From the NCBI GenBank assembly GCA_022574595.1, contig JACZRS010000020.1, forward strand, positions 1-64,000: DNA of 64,000 nucleotides. Reading direction: 5' to 3'. The translations under genes and the position numbers were made by a program. Every line of letters starts with the position of its first letter. Positions within the stretch are counted from its first letter, which is position 1. The notes under the pieces were generated by a model. The model saw only the letters and a program-made list of their open reading frames with translations, did not search any database and was not told the DNA's origin. Below are positions 27,354 to 36,527 of the stretch, piece after piece. This stretch comes from Planctomycetota bacterium. GTDB lineage: Bacteria; Planctomycetota; Phycisphaerae; Phycisphaerales; SM1A02.

Positions 27354-28754
27354 CTAAGATGATAGCTGTCTGTCATTAACTGTAATAACCACCGGCTCTG
27401 GCTGCTCATCTACCGTTTCAACGTGCAGCTTCTGTTTGCGCAGCTTGGACCAATCATTTATGCAAAGATCAGGTGAATTGTTATCAACATGAACTTTCAG
27501 CAGGTTATATTGGTTGTTGCGCTGAGCGGGGGTGAACCCACAATCGCGAATCAAGCGACATATCATCGGTTCATCGAGGCAATAAGTTGTACCGGCTGCG
27601 CTAACTACATTTTCTTCCATCATCACTGAACCCATATCGTTAGCGCCATAAGTAAGCGCCAATTGCCCTATGCTAGGCCCCATGGTTACCCAACTGGAAC
27701 CGATCGAGTAAAAATTGTCCAGATATAATCTACTAATAGCTTGTGTGCGAAGGTAATCCGTTGAACCAGCCATGCGCACACGTTTGCCAAATAGTGGATG
27801 CGCGCTTTTTGAACCGGTTCCATCGAGTTTGGCTACGACATCGCCGGGGAACGGTTGATTTAGATCATCACCCTCAGCCTGTCCCCATTCTTTGCAGCGG
27901 CCGAGCGGCGTATTTTCTTTTTGGAACGGCCAGGAGATAAAGGCTTTGTATCGCCCGCCCCCATCTGCTGCGAAATCGTTTATTGCTTTATCTTGCCAAG
28001 TTCTGCAAAGATCCATGTGATGGATACGGTCAGCTATTCCTTCGATGTGGCCGAACATCATGGTTGCCGACGTATTCATGCCAAGTTGATGTGCAACGCG
28101 CATTGTAGTAAGCCACTGTGTTGTATCACACTTTCCAAGACCGATCTTGATTCTGACCGCATCAGCAAATATCTCGCCTCCACCCCCAGGTATCGAGTCA
28201 AGCCCAGCTTTTTGCATTTGCTTCATTACCCAGTGAAGTTTTAGTTCCAGACTATCACCTGGTGGATCAAAGAAGCGTACAAACTCTATGAACTCAGGCG
28301 GGCTGAATGCATGGATATGAACCTGTGGGAATCGCTCCTTAATTGTGCTAAGTAGATCCAGATACCACTCAAACGGCAGATCAGGATTCATCCCTCCCTG
28401 CATTAGAATCTGAGTCCCCCCAATATCTACCAGCTCCTGAACCTTGGTTAATAGCTCATCATATTCGAGTGTATAAGCATCATGCTCATCACCATCTCGA
28501 CGAAACGCGCAAAAAGTGCACTTGGCGGTGCAGATGTTGGTGTAGTTGATATTACGATCAATTACATAGGTACGTATGTGTTCGCCATGTAGCCGTTTGC
28601 ATGCTGCATCCGCCCATCTGCCAAGTTCATACAGCGGCAGCTTGTGATAGATCTTCAGCGCCTGGGCCGGGCTTAGACGCAGTTGGCCTGCTACTACAGC
28701 CTCTAATACTGCTGGATCGAGAATATCAAGCTCTTGGCGAATCAATGCTGGCAT
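27354..28754 (-). CDS. mqnC: Cyclic dehypoxanthinyl futalosine synthase (menaquinone, futalosine route)
   Basis: MqnC is a radical-SAM enzyme that cyclises dehypoxanthinyl futalosine in menaquinone synthesis. The 466-residue product has the cluster motif CTAKCTFC (C75, C79, C82), preceded by DRNINYTNI. It then has the MqnC-typical ELVDIGGTQILMQGGMNPDLP and FSPPEF. The later IGQLALTYGANDMGSVMMEENVVSAAG is also diagnostic. An insertion of about 45 residues (284-329) between FQKENT and the YLRT helix is not usual for the family. The ATG at 28754 has AGGA about 7 nt upstream. MqnE (aminofutalosine synthase) is related but has a different cysteine context. No other mqn gene is in the window. Confidence 0.9.
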   Translation of the reverse strand: MPALIRQELDILDPAVLEAVVAGQLRLSPAQALKIYHKLPLYELGRWADAACKRLHGEHIRTYVIDRNINYTNICTAKCTFCAFRRDGDEHDAYTLEYDELLTKVQELVDIGGTQILMQGGMNPDLPFEWYLDLLSTIKERFPQVHIHAFSPPEFIEFVRFFDPPGDSLELKLHWVMKQMQKAGLDSIPGGGGEIFADAVRIKIGLGKCDTTQWLTTMRVAHQLGMNTSATMMFGHIEGIADRIHHMDLCRTWQDKAINDFAADGGGRYKAFISWPFQKENTPLGRCKEWGQAEGDDLNQPFPGDVVAKLDGTGSKSAHPLFGKRVRMAGSTDYLRTQAISRLYLDNFYSIGSSWVTMGPSIGQLALTYGANDMGSVMMEENVVSAAGTTYCLDEPMICRLIRDCGFTPAQRNNQYNLLKVHVDNNSPDLCINDWSKLRKQKLHVETVDEQPEPVVITVNDRQLSS

Positions 28755-28963
28755 TTGCGCTTCCTGCGAGCTATATGGGGGAATCTCGCTAGTGAGTAAT
28801 GGCCTTCAATAAGCATGATATGAGGGGCTAGGCGTTTGTCGAGCGAACTAATCGACGATTCGCAATGCAATAGCAGATTTCACTTATCGCCCCCTTTTGG
28901 ACTGCCGATCAAATCAATTACAGGCTGCACCATTGATGGTGTTGCCCAAATGAGGTGTAAACT

Positions 28964-29887
28964 ATGTCAGCCCAGACCCGTCCCCCTGATCTACCAATGA
29001 GAATCGCCCACGGCCAACTGCGTTTTATTGTACTGGCATGTTGTTGGCTCATCGGCCTCTCCCTGGTTACTCAGATTTTTGTCTGGTCTATTATTACGTT
29101 TACAGATATTAGAAGCACAATACCGCAAGCATCTTCCCCGGATGTGCCGTTGGTCGTAATAGCTGATGAGCCAACTGAGCCTTCAATTTTCAGCCCCGCG
29201 GAGGCTGCACGTATGCAAAATGAAGCAGCCACAGGCAGATCAACCACCAAAGCTTTTAGCTTAAGCCAATACGATCGATTCTTAAGTGCTGCAACATCCG
29301 CAGCAAGAACGCTAGGAACGCTAGGAGTTCTTACTCTTTGTCCCTTGGTTGCGATTGGATTGCTGCTTTCTGCAATATGCGGTGCGTATCGACTTGATCT
29401 AGGTATCTCCTCATTTTCCTGGTCAATTGTTTTGGCGCTTCTTATCCTACCCATTGGAAGCTGGATAGGTTTGCCTTGGTCTGAGGGCGCGCTTAGTACT
29501 TATTCAGCTATGCTTCGTGAAGTCGAAGCAGCAAAGTATGCAGTAGCGGGAATTGGCTTTGATCTTCAGTTCTATTCGCGGTTCTTGTTGCTGCCTAGTC
29601 TTTGTTTATTAGGTTTCATATTGCTGGGAATTCGGTTTAGTGGTTCTGTTCAAGGGCTTCTGGTTGTAAAGGAATCACACAAGCTAGACCCAGCTTTGGA
29701 ACAAGAAATCGCAAACATGAAAGCGACAAGCTTGCATAGTAGTGGCAGAAGATTTACCGGTGCTTTGAAGCGTATGGTAAACAAGAACGCTGAATCAGCA
29801 GAAGAAAAGCCAATAACTAAAGAACCATCTCAGATGCCTACCGCTACTAAAGTTTCAACAGGCGATACTCCCAAGAGATTGATATGA
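28964..29887 (+). CDS. Multi-TM membrane protein of unknown function
   Basis: The 307-residue product has a good start (GAGGTG 8 nt before the ATG). It contains about four TM helices: about 21-46, 120-142, 150-168 and 205-228. A polar, probably periplasmic loop (about 50-110) lies between the first two, and the ~80-residue tail is charged and cytoplasmic (LDPALEQEIANMKATSLH...). I do not recognise a family. Upstream (28755-28963) is a 209-bp spacer divergent to mqnC, and a structured repeat (29899-30020) follows the stop codon. Confidence 0.68.
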   Translation: MSAQTRPPDLPMRIAHGQLRFIVLACCWLIGLSLVTQIFVWSIITFTDIRSTIPQASSPDVPLVVIADEPTEPSIFSPAEAARMQNEAATGRSTTKAFSLSQYDRFLSAATSAARTLGTLGVLTLCPLVAIGLLLSAICGAYRLDLGISSFSWSIVLALLILPIGSWIGLPWSEGALSTYSAMLREVEAAKYAVAGIGFDLQFYSRFLLLPSLCLLGFILLGIRFSGSVQGLLVVKESHKLDPALEQEIANMKATSLHSSGRRFTGALKRMVNKNAESAEEKPITKEPSQMPTATKVSTGDTPKRLI

Positions 29888-29898
29888 GAAGATATCAC

Positions 29899-30020
29899 GG
29901 GTGCCACTGACAGCGAGTCTTCGAGTCGTCGGTGTAGTTCGCATAACAAACTTTTTATCGCACTGACGACTTCGCTGCGCTACGCTAGAACTTGTCCCGA
30001 TTCCATCGGGAGTGGCACCC
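29899..30020 (+). repeat. Structured intergenic repeat, copy 1 (complete, with outer inverted repeat)
   Basis: The element is bounded by a perfect 10-bp inverted repeat: GGGTGCCACT at 29899-29908 and AGTGGCACCC at 30011-30020. Inside are a hairpin CACTGAC (29905-29911) / GTCGGTG (29928-29934) with a 16-nt loop, the block CGCACTGACGACT (29959-29971), the block AGAACTTGTCCC (29987-29998), and a short hairpin TCCCGAT/ATCGGGA (about 29994-30010). A second copy lies at 42996-43095 with identical spacing between blocks (47 and 28 nt). Stem changes between copies keep pairing. No coding frame is apparent. Confidence 0.8.
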
Positions 30021-30070
30021 GATTACTTGCACTTTCTTAAAGCTGACCGCTGACCGCTGATCGCTACTCT

Positions 30071-30304
30071 TCACATCGCTTCAAACATGCGATTATCTGT
30101 TCCTTCACTGCCAATTAAAGCATGTACAGATCTACCACATTTGGGGCATCTGCCGGTGTACTGGGTTTTCTCATCATTGGCGTACATGCGGCCATACACA
30201 TTGCAGCAGCGATACATGACCGACAAGAACTTTTGGCGAGGCCCCAGCGGTAATTTTTCATCTCTGGCCTTATCAACGTGTTGATTGTCTCTGCGACTAT
30301 TCAC
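30071..30304 (-). CDS. Small zinc-ribbon protein
   Basis: The 77-residue product starts at GTG (30302-30304). It holds a likely four-Cys zinc site: MYRCCNVYGRMYANDEK then YTGRCPKCGRSVHALIG. The C-terminal half is well-ordered and similar in style to small zinc-ribbon proteins that recur in planctomycetes; the N-terminal 25 residues are charged and variable-looking. No Shine-Dalgarno is evident. Its function is unknown; nucleic-acid or protein binding would be typical for the fold. Confidence 0.68.
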   Translation of the reverse strand: MNSRRDNQHVDKARDEKLPLGPRQKFLSVMYRCCNVYGRMYANDEKTQYTGRCPKCGRSVHALIGSEGTDNRMFEAM

Positions 30305-30376
30305 ACGATTTGTATCGGTTGCACTGGCACGGTTTCTTCAAACGCGGATATGAAACCCAACAACTAATGATCTGAA

Positions 30377-30985
30377 TCAAACTTTGCAAGCCTGCTCGAT
30401 CTCACAGCAAACATTGGCAGCTTGACTCAGTATGTCTTGGATTTGCGATTCATATTCCGTTGCCTTATTTTCTGATTTTAACAATGGCAGGTTGATCCGC
30501 ACATTCCAGGCTGCGGACTTTACGCCTGTTTCAGCTAATAGTGCAGCAATTGCTGCATCGCTTCTCAGGTTGGAAACAATTGCGCCATTTAAGCGTTTTA
30601 GTAAATTCAATATCTCAATACCTACATCCATAACTCGCTTCGGTACTTCGATCGCGCCTTGCACTGCTTTGGCCCATTTGGCAATACGCTTTGGATCATC
30701 CTCAGCCAGCCCCCAAAGTGAAGATAATTGCTCAAATGCTTTTGCATCCGCATCGCCAAGTGCGATCGCTTCATCTTTTAACTTACTAAGTCCTGCAAGC
30801 GCTTCATCATGCAGCTCGCTGAATTCGCTTAGTGCCTTTTTACCTAATGAATAATTAAGAGCCATGAGCGCTAATGCTGCTGCACTAGCTGTAGTTATAG
30901 CAGCAACCGCTCCGCCTCCAGGCGCAGGTGTTTTCGCAGCTAGCGAATTGAGATACTCATCAACAGATAGCTTAGCTATTGTCAA
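30377..30985 (-). CDS. Cyclodeaminase/cyclohydrolase family protein (FTCD_C/FchA-like)
   Basis: The 202-residue, all-helical protein matches the formiminotetrahydrofolate cyclodeaminase / methenyl-THF cyclohydrolase family, which acts on one-carbon tetrahydrofolate derivatives. The signature TPAPGGGAVAAITTASAAAL lies at about 18-37. It starts at TTG (30983-30985), ten bases after the pheT stop, and probably shares the pheT transcript. Stand-alone versions like this exist in many bacteria (FchA, serine-glyoxylate pathway). Which reaction it runs cannot be told from the sequence. Confidence 0.85.
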   Translation of the reverse strand: MTIAKLSVDEYLNSLAAKTPAPGGGAVAAITTASAAALALMALNYSLGKKALSEFSELHDEALAGLSKLKDEAIALGDADAKAFEQLSSLWGLAEDDPKRIAKWAKAVQGAIEVPKRVMDVGIEILNLLKRLNGAIVSNLRSDAAIAALLAETGVKSAAWNVRINLPLLKSENKATEYESQIQDILSQAANVCCEIEQACKV

Positions 30986-30994
30986 GAAACTTGC

Positions 30995-33022
30995 CTACTT
31001 TCTAATTTCTGCTTTTAGCTGCGATTTTAGTGCGTTTATAACTTGTTCAAATTGAACATCCACATCTTCGTGGGTTAAAGTTCGATCCTGTGCGCGGAAG
31101 CGAAGCCTTAGCGTTACAGATTTCTTGCCCGCACCAATTTGCTTGCCTCGAAATGTGGTGACGAATTCTATTGCTTCAAGTAATTGGATATTTAACTTAT
31201 TTACTACAACATCAATTTCCGCCCAGGCAAGCTTTTCGCCAACAATTGCAGATATGTCGCGCTCTACCGCAGGAAAAGTAGCCAAAGCGTGAGCTTCCCT
31301 TTCAGGCGGATAGTTTTTATAGAGTTCAGGTAGATCAAGCTCCGCAACTGCGATTGCGCTATCAAGATCAAACTGCGTTGCTACTTCCCGTGATAAAAGC
31401 CCCATTACTCCCATTGCTTTGCCATTGATCTTTACAATAGCGCCCGGTTGAAGCCATGCTGTATTACTGCACGGCTCGACCTCAACAGAAATTTCAGGTC
31501 CAAGCAATACTTCCGCCAGCCGATTAACAACTCCTCGCATTGACCTTATACCTTCGCTGCCGTCATCGATATCAGCAGTCATAGCAATGCGAAAATTCTC
31601 ATAATGCCCGCCGTCTTTTGTTCCAAATGTTGAAGCGGACTCAAATAGCTTTAGATCCTGGACACCGTTGTCACGATTATGTCTGCGAATCCTAAGCAAA
31701 CTTGGGATAATGCTAGGCCTAAGCACCGGCTCAGCTTTTGCGCGATCATCATCAACACGAAGTGTTGCGGTTTCCCTAGGCACAAATGGCTCCGCTGCCT
31801 TATCGCTAATTAAGGAATGAGTGATCGTCTCGACAAATCCCATACCAACTAGCGCATTAGCGATCGCCTGCCTTGCCAGCTGTATAGATTGAGGCGGTGC
31901 AATGCGAATCTGCATGGTTTCAGTTACAGGGATATTGTCGTGGCCGAACATTCGACTCACTTCTTCTATCAAGTCAATCTCACGCTCGATATCAAATCGG
32001 TAAATTGGAGCTAGACATTTAATTACATCTCCATCGACAGTTGGCTGAAACTCTAATGCTTCAAGCCACTTCAGCATTTGATCTGTGGAAATTTCTACTC
32101 CCAAAATCTTGCGACATCGCTGCGGCCTCATGCTTACCGCAATCGAATCTGGTATTGGATCACCATCAACTACAACCCCTTCACAAAGTTCACCGCCACA
32201 AAGCTCTAATATCAACTCCGCCAAGCGCTCAGCTGCGTTATCAACTTGACCCGCATGAACTCCTCGCTCAAAGCGGTAGCTTGAATCGCTAGCGATATTA
32301 TGTCTTCTACTAGTATTACGAACCATTACTCGATTGAAAGTCGCAGCTTCGATAACGATGTCAGTTGTAGTGTCGGTTACCGCGGTTTCAGCTCCACCTT
32401 TAACTCCAGCAATTGCAACTGCTCGATTCGCATCAGCAATCACCAGATCTTGTGCGCTAAGCTTTACAGATTTTTCCCCTTCACCAATCGGCAGGAAAGG
32501 TTCATCCTTATTTGCTTTGCGCACAATGATCTTTGATCCCTGGAGTTTTGCTAAATCAAAAACATGTGTAGGCTGCCCTAATTCAAACAGCACATAGTTA
32601 GTTGCATCGACAAGGTTGTTGCGCGGGATTTGATTGATAGCGGTCAATCGATCTGCGAGCCACTTTGGTGATGGGCCGACTTTTAAGCCTCGGATAACTC
32701 TGGCGGTATATCGCGGGCATGCCTTTGGCTCATTGTTGGTAACTTTGATGACTTCACTAGCTTGGCTGCCTGATACTTTCGGATTTGGTTTAGGCAGCTT
32801 CAGCGTTCTGCCTGAGATCGCAGCAATTTCCCGCGCTAAACCCACATGACAGACGCAATCGCCCCGATTAGAGGTCATCTCGAAGTCTTGTTGTATGTCG
32901 CCGTTCGGGAAATCCTGCCTGCCTTCCAGGGGAAAACCAGCGCGTGTAAGAAGTGCTGCCTGCTCATCAGCAGCGGCAGGGGGGTCGAGATATTCATTGA
33001 GCCAGTTAACGCTTGCGTACAT
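30995..33022 (-). CDS. pheT: Phenylalanine--tRNA ligase beta subunit, short form
   Basis: PheT is the beta subunit of the alpha2-beta2 enzyme that charges tRNA-Phe. The 675-residue product starts YASVNWLNEYLDPP. It passes directly from GFPLEGRQ (about 29-36) to FEMTSNRGDCVCHVGLAREIAA, so the EMAPII-like tRNA-binding (B2) domain, normally about residues 40-150, is missing. B3/B4 editing, B5 (ISTDQMLKWLEALEF), the core and the C-terminal anticodon-like FDX-ACB domain (LATFPAVERDIS...LTHEDVDVQFEQVINALKSQL) are all present. The usual length is near 800 residues; the shortfall is accounted for by the missing domain. pheS is not in the window. Confidence 0.93.
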   Translation of the reverse strand: MYASVNWLNEYLDPPAAADEQAALLTRAGFPLEGRQDFPNGDIQQDFEMTSNRGDCVCHVGLAREIAAISGRTLKLPKPNPKVSGSQASEVIKVTNNEPKACPRYTARVIRGLKVGPSPKWLADRLTAINQIPRNNLVDATNYVLFELGQPTHVFDLAKLQGSKIIVRKANKDEPFLPIGEGEKSVKLSAQDLVIADANRAVAIAGVKGGAETAVTDTTTDIVIEAATFNRVMVRNTSRRHNIASDSSYRFERGVHAGQVDNAAERLAELILELCGGELCEGVVVDGDPIPDSIAVSMRPQRCRKILGVEISTDQMLKWLEALEFQPTVDGDVIKCLAPIYRFDIEREIDLIEEVSRMFGHDNIPVTETMQIRIAPPQSIQLARQAIANALVGMGFVETITHSLISDKAAEPFVPRETATLRVDDDRAKAEPVLRPSIIPSLLRIRRHNRDNGVQDLKLFESASTFGTKDGGHYENFRIAMTADIDDGSEGIRSMRGVVNRLAEVLLGPEISVEVEPCSNTAWLQPGAIVKINGKAMGVMGLLSREVATQFDLDSAIAVAELDLPELYKNYPPEREAHALATFPAVERDISAIVGEKLAWAEIDVVVNKLNIQLLEAIEFVTTFRGKQIGAGKKSVTLRLRFRAQDRTLTHEDVDVQFEQVINALKSQLKAEIRK

Positions 33023-33128
33023 TTAGCTGCACAAGGTACACAACCAAGGACCAAACGACAAAAAGGCATCCTTATAGAGATAGCTTTGAGCGACTTGCAG
33101 TTGAAGCTGCGAACCGTAAACTCATGTA

Positions 33129-33731
33129 ATGCCTAAATTCAGACTTAGCCTGTTTTTCTGCTTTTTTGCCTTGTATTTCAGTGGCTGCGCTGCTCAGCAG
33201 CAGTATGCAAGGGATCCGCTGGGGGATGCTCCCAGCGATTTTTCGGTAGATTTAACCGTGCTAGGCTCTAAAGAGCAGATGGATTCGGCAAAATTAGTTC
33301 AGCCAAGCCGCTTTGTTCTTTATGCAGACGGCTCACTTCACTGGGGCATTGATGAAGGTCGCGGCACAGCTTGGATTCCACCACTTAGAAGAACACTTTC
33401 CAGAGAGCAAGTAGCTGGCGTTTGGTCCTACGCCAAGCAATTGGGGCTAACTGATTCAGCAAACGCCAAGCCCCAGGGCAATCTCAAGCGAATGTCAAAT
33501 CCACCTTCTGGAAGCGTTATGTTTGTATTGGATTTTACAGGCAGAGGCGATAGGTGGGGTTATCTTCAAGAAATGAATGTAAAGGACGCATCGAGTTCTG
33601 CGATAAATGATTTTGCAAGAAAACTAGCTGACCTTGCCTGGGCGGGCGATTTATCTTTTGATAAAAGACTAATTGAGCCACGTCGCTACGACTTTGGTTC
33701 CGATCCCTATGCACAATATCGACAAAAGTGA
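33129..33731 (+). CDS. Predicted lipoprotein, paralogue 1
   Basis: The 200-residue product has a lipoprotein signal (MPKFRLSLFFCFFALYFSGC, Cys20). The mature part is a small domain with YADGSLHWGIDEGRG (about 67-81) followed by LSREQVAGVWSYAKQLGL. The next gene (33741) shows the same pattern (DGSIHFGGG...LTQEDVEQLRALLTENGW), so the two are paralogues, nine bases apart and probably an operon. I do not recognise a named family. It is divergent from pheT. Confidence 0.7.
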   Translation: MPKFRLSLFFCFFALYFSGCAAQQQYARDPLGDAPSDFSVDLTVLGSKEQMDSAKLVQPSRFVLYADGSLHWGIDEGRGTAWIPPLRRTLSREQVAGVWSYAKQLGLTDSANAKPQGNLKRMSNPPSGSVMFVLDFTGRGDRWGYLQEMNVKDASSSAINDFARKLADLAWAGDLSFDKRLIEPRRYDFGSDPYAQYRQK

Positions 33732-33740
33732 TCTACAAAA

Positions 33741-34256
33741 GTGATTGAAGAACACTTACTAATAATACATCGCTGCATGCAATCAATTGTGCTAGTCATT
33801 GTATTATCAGTTTGCCTTGGCTGCTCGTCTACAAGTGCTGTGAAAGCTAATTCACCAACCGGTGGGCTAAGCTTGAAAATGTCTATAACAGGCAAGGACA
33901 ATCTTGCTGCGCTTTACCGAGTAGAGCAGGATGGGTCTATCCATTTTGGTGGGGGACAAGATGCGCAGCTCAATAAAACATCCTGGACAGGCCAACTTAC
34001 CCAAGAAGATGTCGAGCAACTTCGAGCTTTACTAACTGAGAATGGTTGGTTTACTGCTGAACCTGCTGCTTCATCAACAGATGCAGATCGAAAATATCAT
34101 ATTGATCTGCGTTGGCCCGGTGGCAATAGGAGCTTCAAAGTCACAGGCAAAGGCTCAATGATTGCTCCAATCGAAGATCTACTAGCCAAGATCGCAAACC
34201 GGCGGCACGATTTATTCCTAGAGTCTTTGCCCAAGGCTTCAGAGCCACCAGACTAG
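33741..34256 (+). CDS. Predicted lipoprotein, paralogue 2
   Basis: The 171-residue product (from GTG at 33741) carries a lipoprotein signal ending VLSVCLGCSST. An ATG at 33777 would put the hydrophobic stretch at the very start but leave no positive residue before it, so the start is open. The body resembles the upstream lipoprotein: a DGSIHFGGG turn, then LTQEDVEQLRALLTENGWF and a final LRWPGGNRSFKVTG strand. The function is unknown; both could sit in the outer or inner membrane facing the periplasm. Confidence 0.65.
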   Translation: MIEEHLLIIHRCMQSIVLVIVLSVCLGCSSTSAVKANSPTGGLSLKMSITGKDNLAALYRVEQDGSIHFGGGQDAQLNKTSWTGQLTQEDVEQLRALLTENGWFTAEPAASSTDADRKYHIDLRWPGGNRSFKVTGKGSMIAPIEDLLAKIANRRHDLFLESLPKASEPPD

Positions 34257-34351
34257 TTTTTTGCTTCTAGAATGAGGCCATGCAGTCAACACAGCCCTAA
34301 AACACAGCGAATCCGATCGTATTACGCCAATTTGTGGTGTATGATCACAGC

Positions 34352-35167
34352 ATGGAACATTTCACTTATAGAGCGTTCTCCTTGATTGGAATGATGGTCT
34401 CCCTGGTCATTATGCTGGTGCTCTCAGTACTCCTGCTTAATGGGCTAAATGATGCAACCACCGGCCAGAAGTCCGCCAAGGTCGGGACCGTTGCGTCTTT
34501 AAGGGATAAGGAATATCTGCGCGGTCTCTTTCAAGGGATGGCGTACTCGCATAACGATCTTTCGGGATCGAAAAATAGTTATTACTTAACACCCAGCATC
34601 GTTGCAGGCGACGATGATATTTCGCGTAACACCACAGCAAATCTTTATTCCGCAATGATCATACAACGCTACACCGTTCCTCAAAATCTAATCTCCGGCA
34701 ACGAATATAATCCGGATATTTGGATGGATGAAGATTACAACATGAACGCTTACGATCCCTACAATGGGGTATTTTGGGATACAAACTTCAAAGCCGATCT
34801 CGCTAAAGAGTCAAACGTTTCATTCGCGCACATGCCCTTATATGGCAAGCGCTATCAACAACATTGGAAATTCACAGTCGATTCTCGATCCGTATTATTC
34901 GGCAACCGCGGACCCGCAGCCGGTGTAGATAATCCCGACTCACTTACATACGGCCGAAACAAACAGTGGGGGGGCCACATCGTTTTCGGTGACGGCCACG
35001 TCGATTTTGTGACAACATTCTTCGCCCCCGGCGTATCATTTTCCCTAGATGGAGTAGATACCGCAGACAATATCTTCGCCATGGAAGATGGCGAAGAAGG
35101 CATCGACGCCATCCTCAGCTTCACAAAGCTAATGCACGAATACGGCCCGGAATTGCAGTATGATTAG
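34352..35167 (+). CDS. Pseudopilin-like secreted protein (type II secretion/H-X9-DG style)
   Basis: The 271-residue product has a prepilin-like N-terminus, FSLIGMMVSLVIMLVLSVLLL (FSLIxxMV style). The +5 glutamate of classic type IV prepilins is replaced (FSLIG rather than FTLIE), so processing is uncertain. The C-terminal part has GGHIVFGDGHVDFVTTFF, the GDGHV-type motif common in planctomycete pseudopilins (the H-X9-DG group). The ATG at 34352 is preferred because it starts close to the hydrophobic segment; a GTG at 34334 would add six residues. The gene is followed by a strong terminator (35187-35206). Confidence 0.65.
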   Translation: MEHFTYRAFSLIGMMVSLVIMLVLSVLLLNGLNDATTGQKSAKVGTVASLRDKEYLRGLFQGMAYSHNDLSGSKNSYYLTPSIVAGDDDISRNTTANLYSAMIIQRYTVPQNLISGNEYNPDIWMDEDYNMNAYDPYNGVFWDTNFKADLAKESNVSFAHMPLYGKRYQQHWKFTVDSRSVLFGNRGPAAGVDNPDSLTYGRNKQWGGHIVFGDGHVDFVTTFFAPGVSFSLDGVDTADNIFAMEDGEEGIDAILSFTKLMHEYGPELQYD

Positions 35168-35186
35168 TAATTAAGTGGCAAAAAGC

Positions 35187-35212
35187 CCAGGCACTCCCAT
35201 GCCTGGACTTTA
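35187..35212 (+). terminator. Hairpin terminator after the pseudopilin gene
   Basis: CCAGGCA (35187-35193) pairs with TGCCTGG (35200-35206) over a 6-nt loop (CTCCCA). A-rich bases lie on the left and TTTATATTT on the right. The arrangement suits the end of the plus-strand gene and could also serve the minus strand. Confidence 0.65.
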
Positions 35213-35225
35213 TATTTCTCTTATC

Positions 35226-35248
35226 CCCCTCTCCCCCCGGGAGAGGGG
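35226..35248. repeat. Palindrome CCCCTCTCCC/GGGAGAGGGG
   Basis: A perfect 10-bp stem (35226-35235 with 35239-35248) closes a 3-nt CCC loop. It lies between convergent genes, just beyond the terminator above. This kind of palindrome (CCCTCTCCC...GGGAGAGGG followed by TTAGGG) is a recurrent intergenic repeat in many bacterial genomes. Only one copy is seen in this window. Confidence 0.6.
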
Positions 35249-35282
35249 TTAGGGCTCTTCTCTTACTCAATGCCCCGATGTA

Positions 35283-36365
35283 TTATTCAGGACACAATCC
35301 CCAGTTTGCAAACAGTTCTAGCAGATCACTCGTGTTGATCTCACCACCGCTATTGGAGTCCATTAGCAGGGGGGTAGCCCCACCTGCGCCACATGGTGGC
35401 GTTAAGGCTAATACCGTTTCGGTGGAATTGAAGCCAGCAAGCTCGCCGCCTATCAAGTAAATCCGGCCATCCTTCCCCAAAGTAAGGCCTAAGACACCCC
35501 GGCCTTCGGGCAACGCCGTCCATGGCTCCCACGTTTCCGTGTCTGGATCGAACCTGACTAATCGGTTGGCATATCCGGGAAGCCAACCACCAGCTACATA
35601 GATACGCCCATCGGCACCTAGTACTGAGTAATCCTGTTGCGAAGCCTTGCCAGGAATATCTTCGGTGAGGACCACCCATCCCTCCTCAGGGTTGCACGGA
35701 TCAAACCGTTCAACGCTGACGATGTGGGCAGTGTCAGTTGCGCCCCCAATGGCATAAATCCTGCCAAGGCGGTCAGTCACAACGCCAGCAATGGCCCGGG
35801 CAATGTTGAGTTCGGGTCCGGGAGCCCAACCGAATTCAGGTCGTGCGGGATCATAAATCTCGACGGAACTAAGAGAGGTTAATGGTTTGCCCGCTGCGTA
35901 TCCCCCTACGACCCAGATTCGCCCCCACTTATCGATAGTAGAGCCGGGGAAATACCTGGCAACGTTCAGATCCGGCATGTAGCCTGCGTCCCAGGTGGGA
36001 GCCTTAGCTGTCGTGTCATACCGTTCCACGGACGCCAATACTCCGAGGTCGTCGATTCCGCCAATTGCGTAGATGAACCCATTGACACAGGCAACCGTAT
36101 GTGCATATCGAGCGGTTGTCATCGGTGCGACCTCAAGCCATGCCTCTGCGTAGCCGGTCACGGAGTCGAATTTCAGTATCTCTACCGAGTCAAAAATATC
36201 CGCATCGACGCCTCCGACAGCATAGATGTCGCCGCAGGGAGAGGTACATACTCCATGGAACCCGCGTGCAACATTCAACGATGGTCCCGGTGTCCAATCC
36301 GCTGCCAGTGAGATAGTTGTGCAGCAGGCTAATCCGACTGCTACGATTGTTGATTGCAACTTCAT
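35283..36365 (-). CDS. Secreted Kelch-repeat protein with dockerin-like C-terminal tail
   Basis: The 360-residue protein has a signal peptide (KLQSTIVAVGLACCTTISLA) and then about six Kelch-type repeats of a beta-propeller. Each repeat has the form IYAIGGxD...VERYD (for example GFIYAIGGIDD, RIYAIGGATDT, RIYLIGGELAG). The last ~25 residues (NSGGEINTSDLLELFANWGLCP) are a single dockerin/EF-hand-like motif as found on many secreted Phycisphaerae proteins. The start has GAGGAG upstream. It is probably a secreted scaffold or surface protein; no catalytic site is seen. Confidence 0.82.
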   Translation of the reverse strand: MKLQSTIVAVGLACCTTISLAADWTPGPSLNVARGFHGVCTSPCGDIYAVGGVDADIFDSVEILKFDSVTGYAEAWLEVAPMTTARYAHTVACVNGFIYAIGGIDDLGVLASVERYDTTAKAPTWDAGYMPDLNVARYFPGSTIDKWGRIWVVGGYAAGKPLTSLSSVEIYDPARPEFGWAPGPELNIARAIAGVVTDRLGRIYAIGGATDTAHIVSVERFDPCNPEEGWVVLTEDIPGKASQQDYSVLGADGRIYVAGGWLPGYANRLVRFDPDTETWEPWTALPEGRGVLGLTLGKDGRIYLIGGELAGFNSTETVLALTPPCGAGGATPLLMDSNSGGEINTSDLLELFANWGLCPE

Positions 36366-36527
36366 ATTAAAGTCTCCTCATTCAGATTCCCCAACTTTAT
36401 TGCTTTGGAAGACGCGGTTGGGATCGCTGTCTCCACTAGCAACTACGGATCAAGTATGACGATCGGGCAGCGAGGGCATAAATTATTTTTGAGTTTGCTA
36501 TAGATTCCCATGGGGGATTTGGGCGGA

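Noticed and set aside
30012-30033. Sigma-54 promoter (TGGCAC...TTGCA)
   Set aside because: The spacing between the GG and GC elements is several bases too long, and TGGCAC belongs to the inverted repeat of the structured element.
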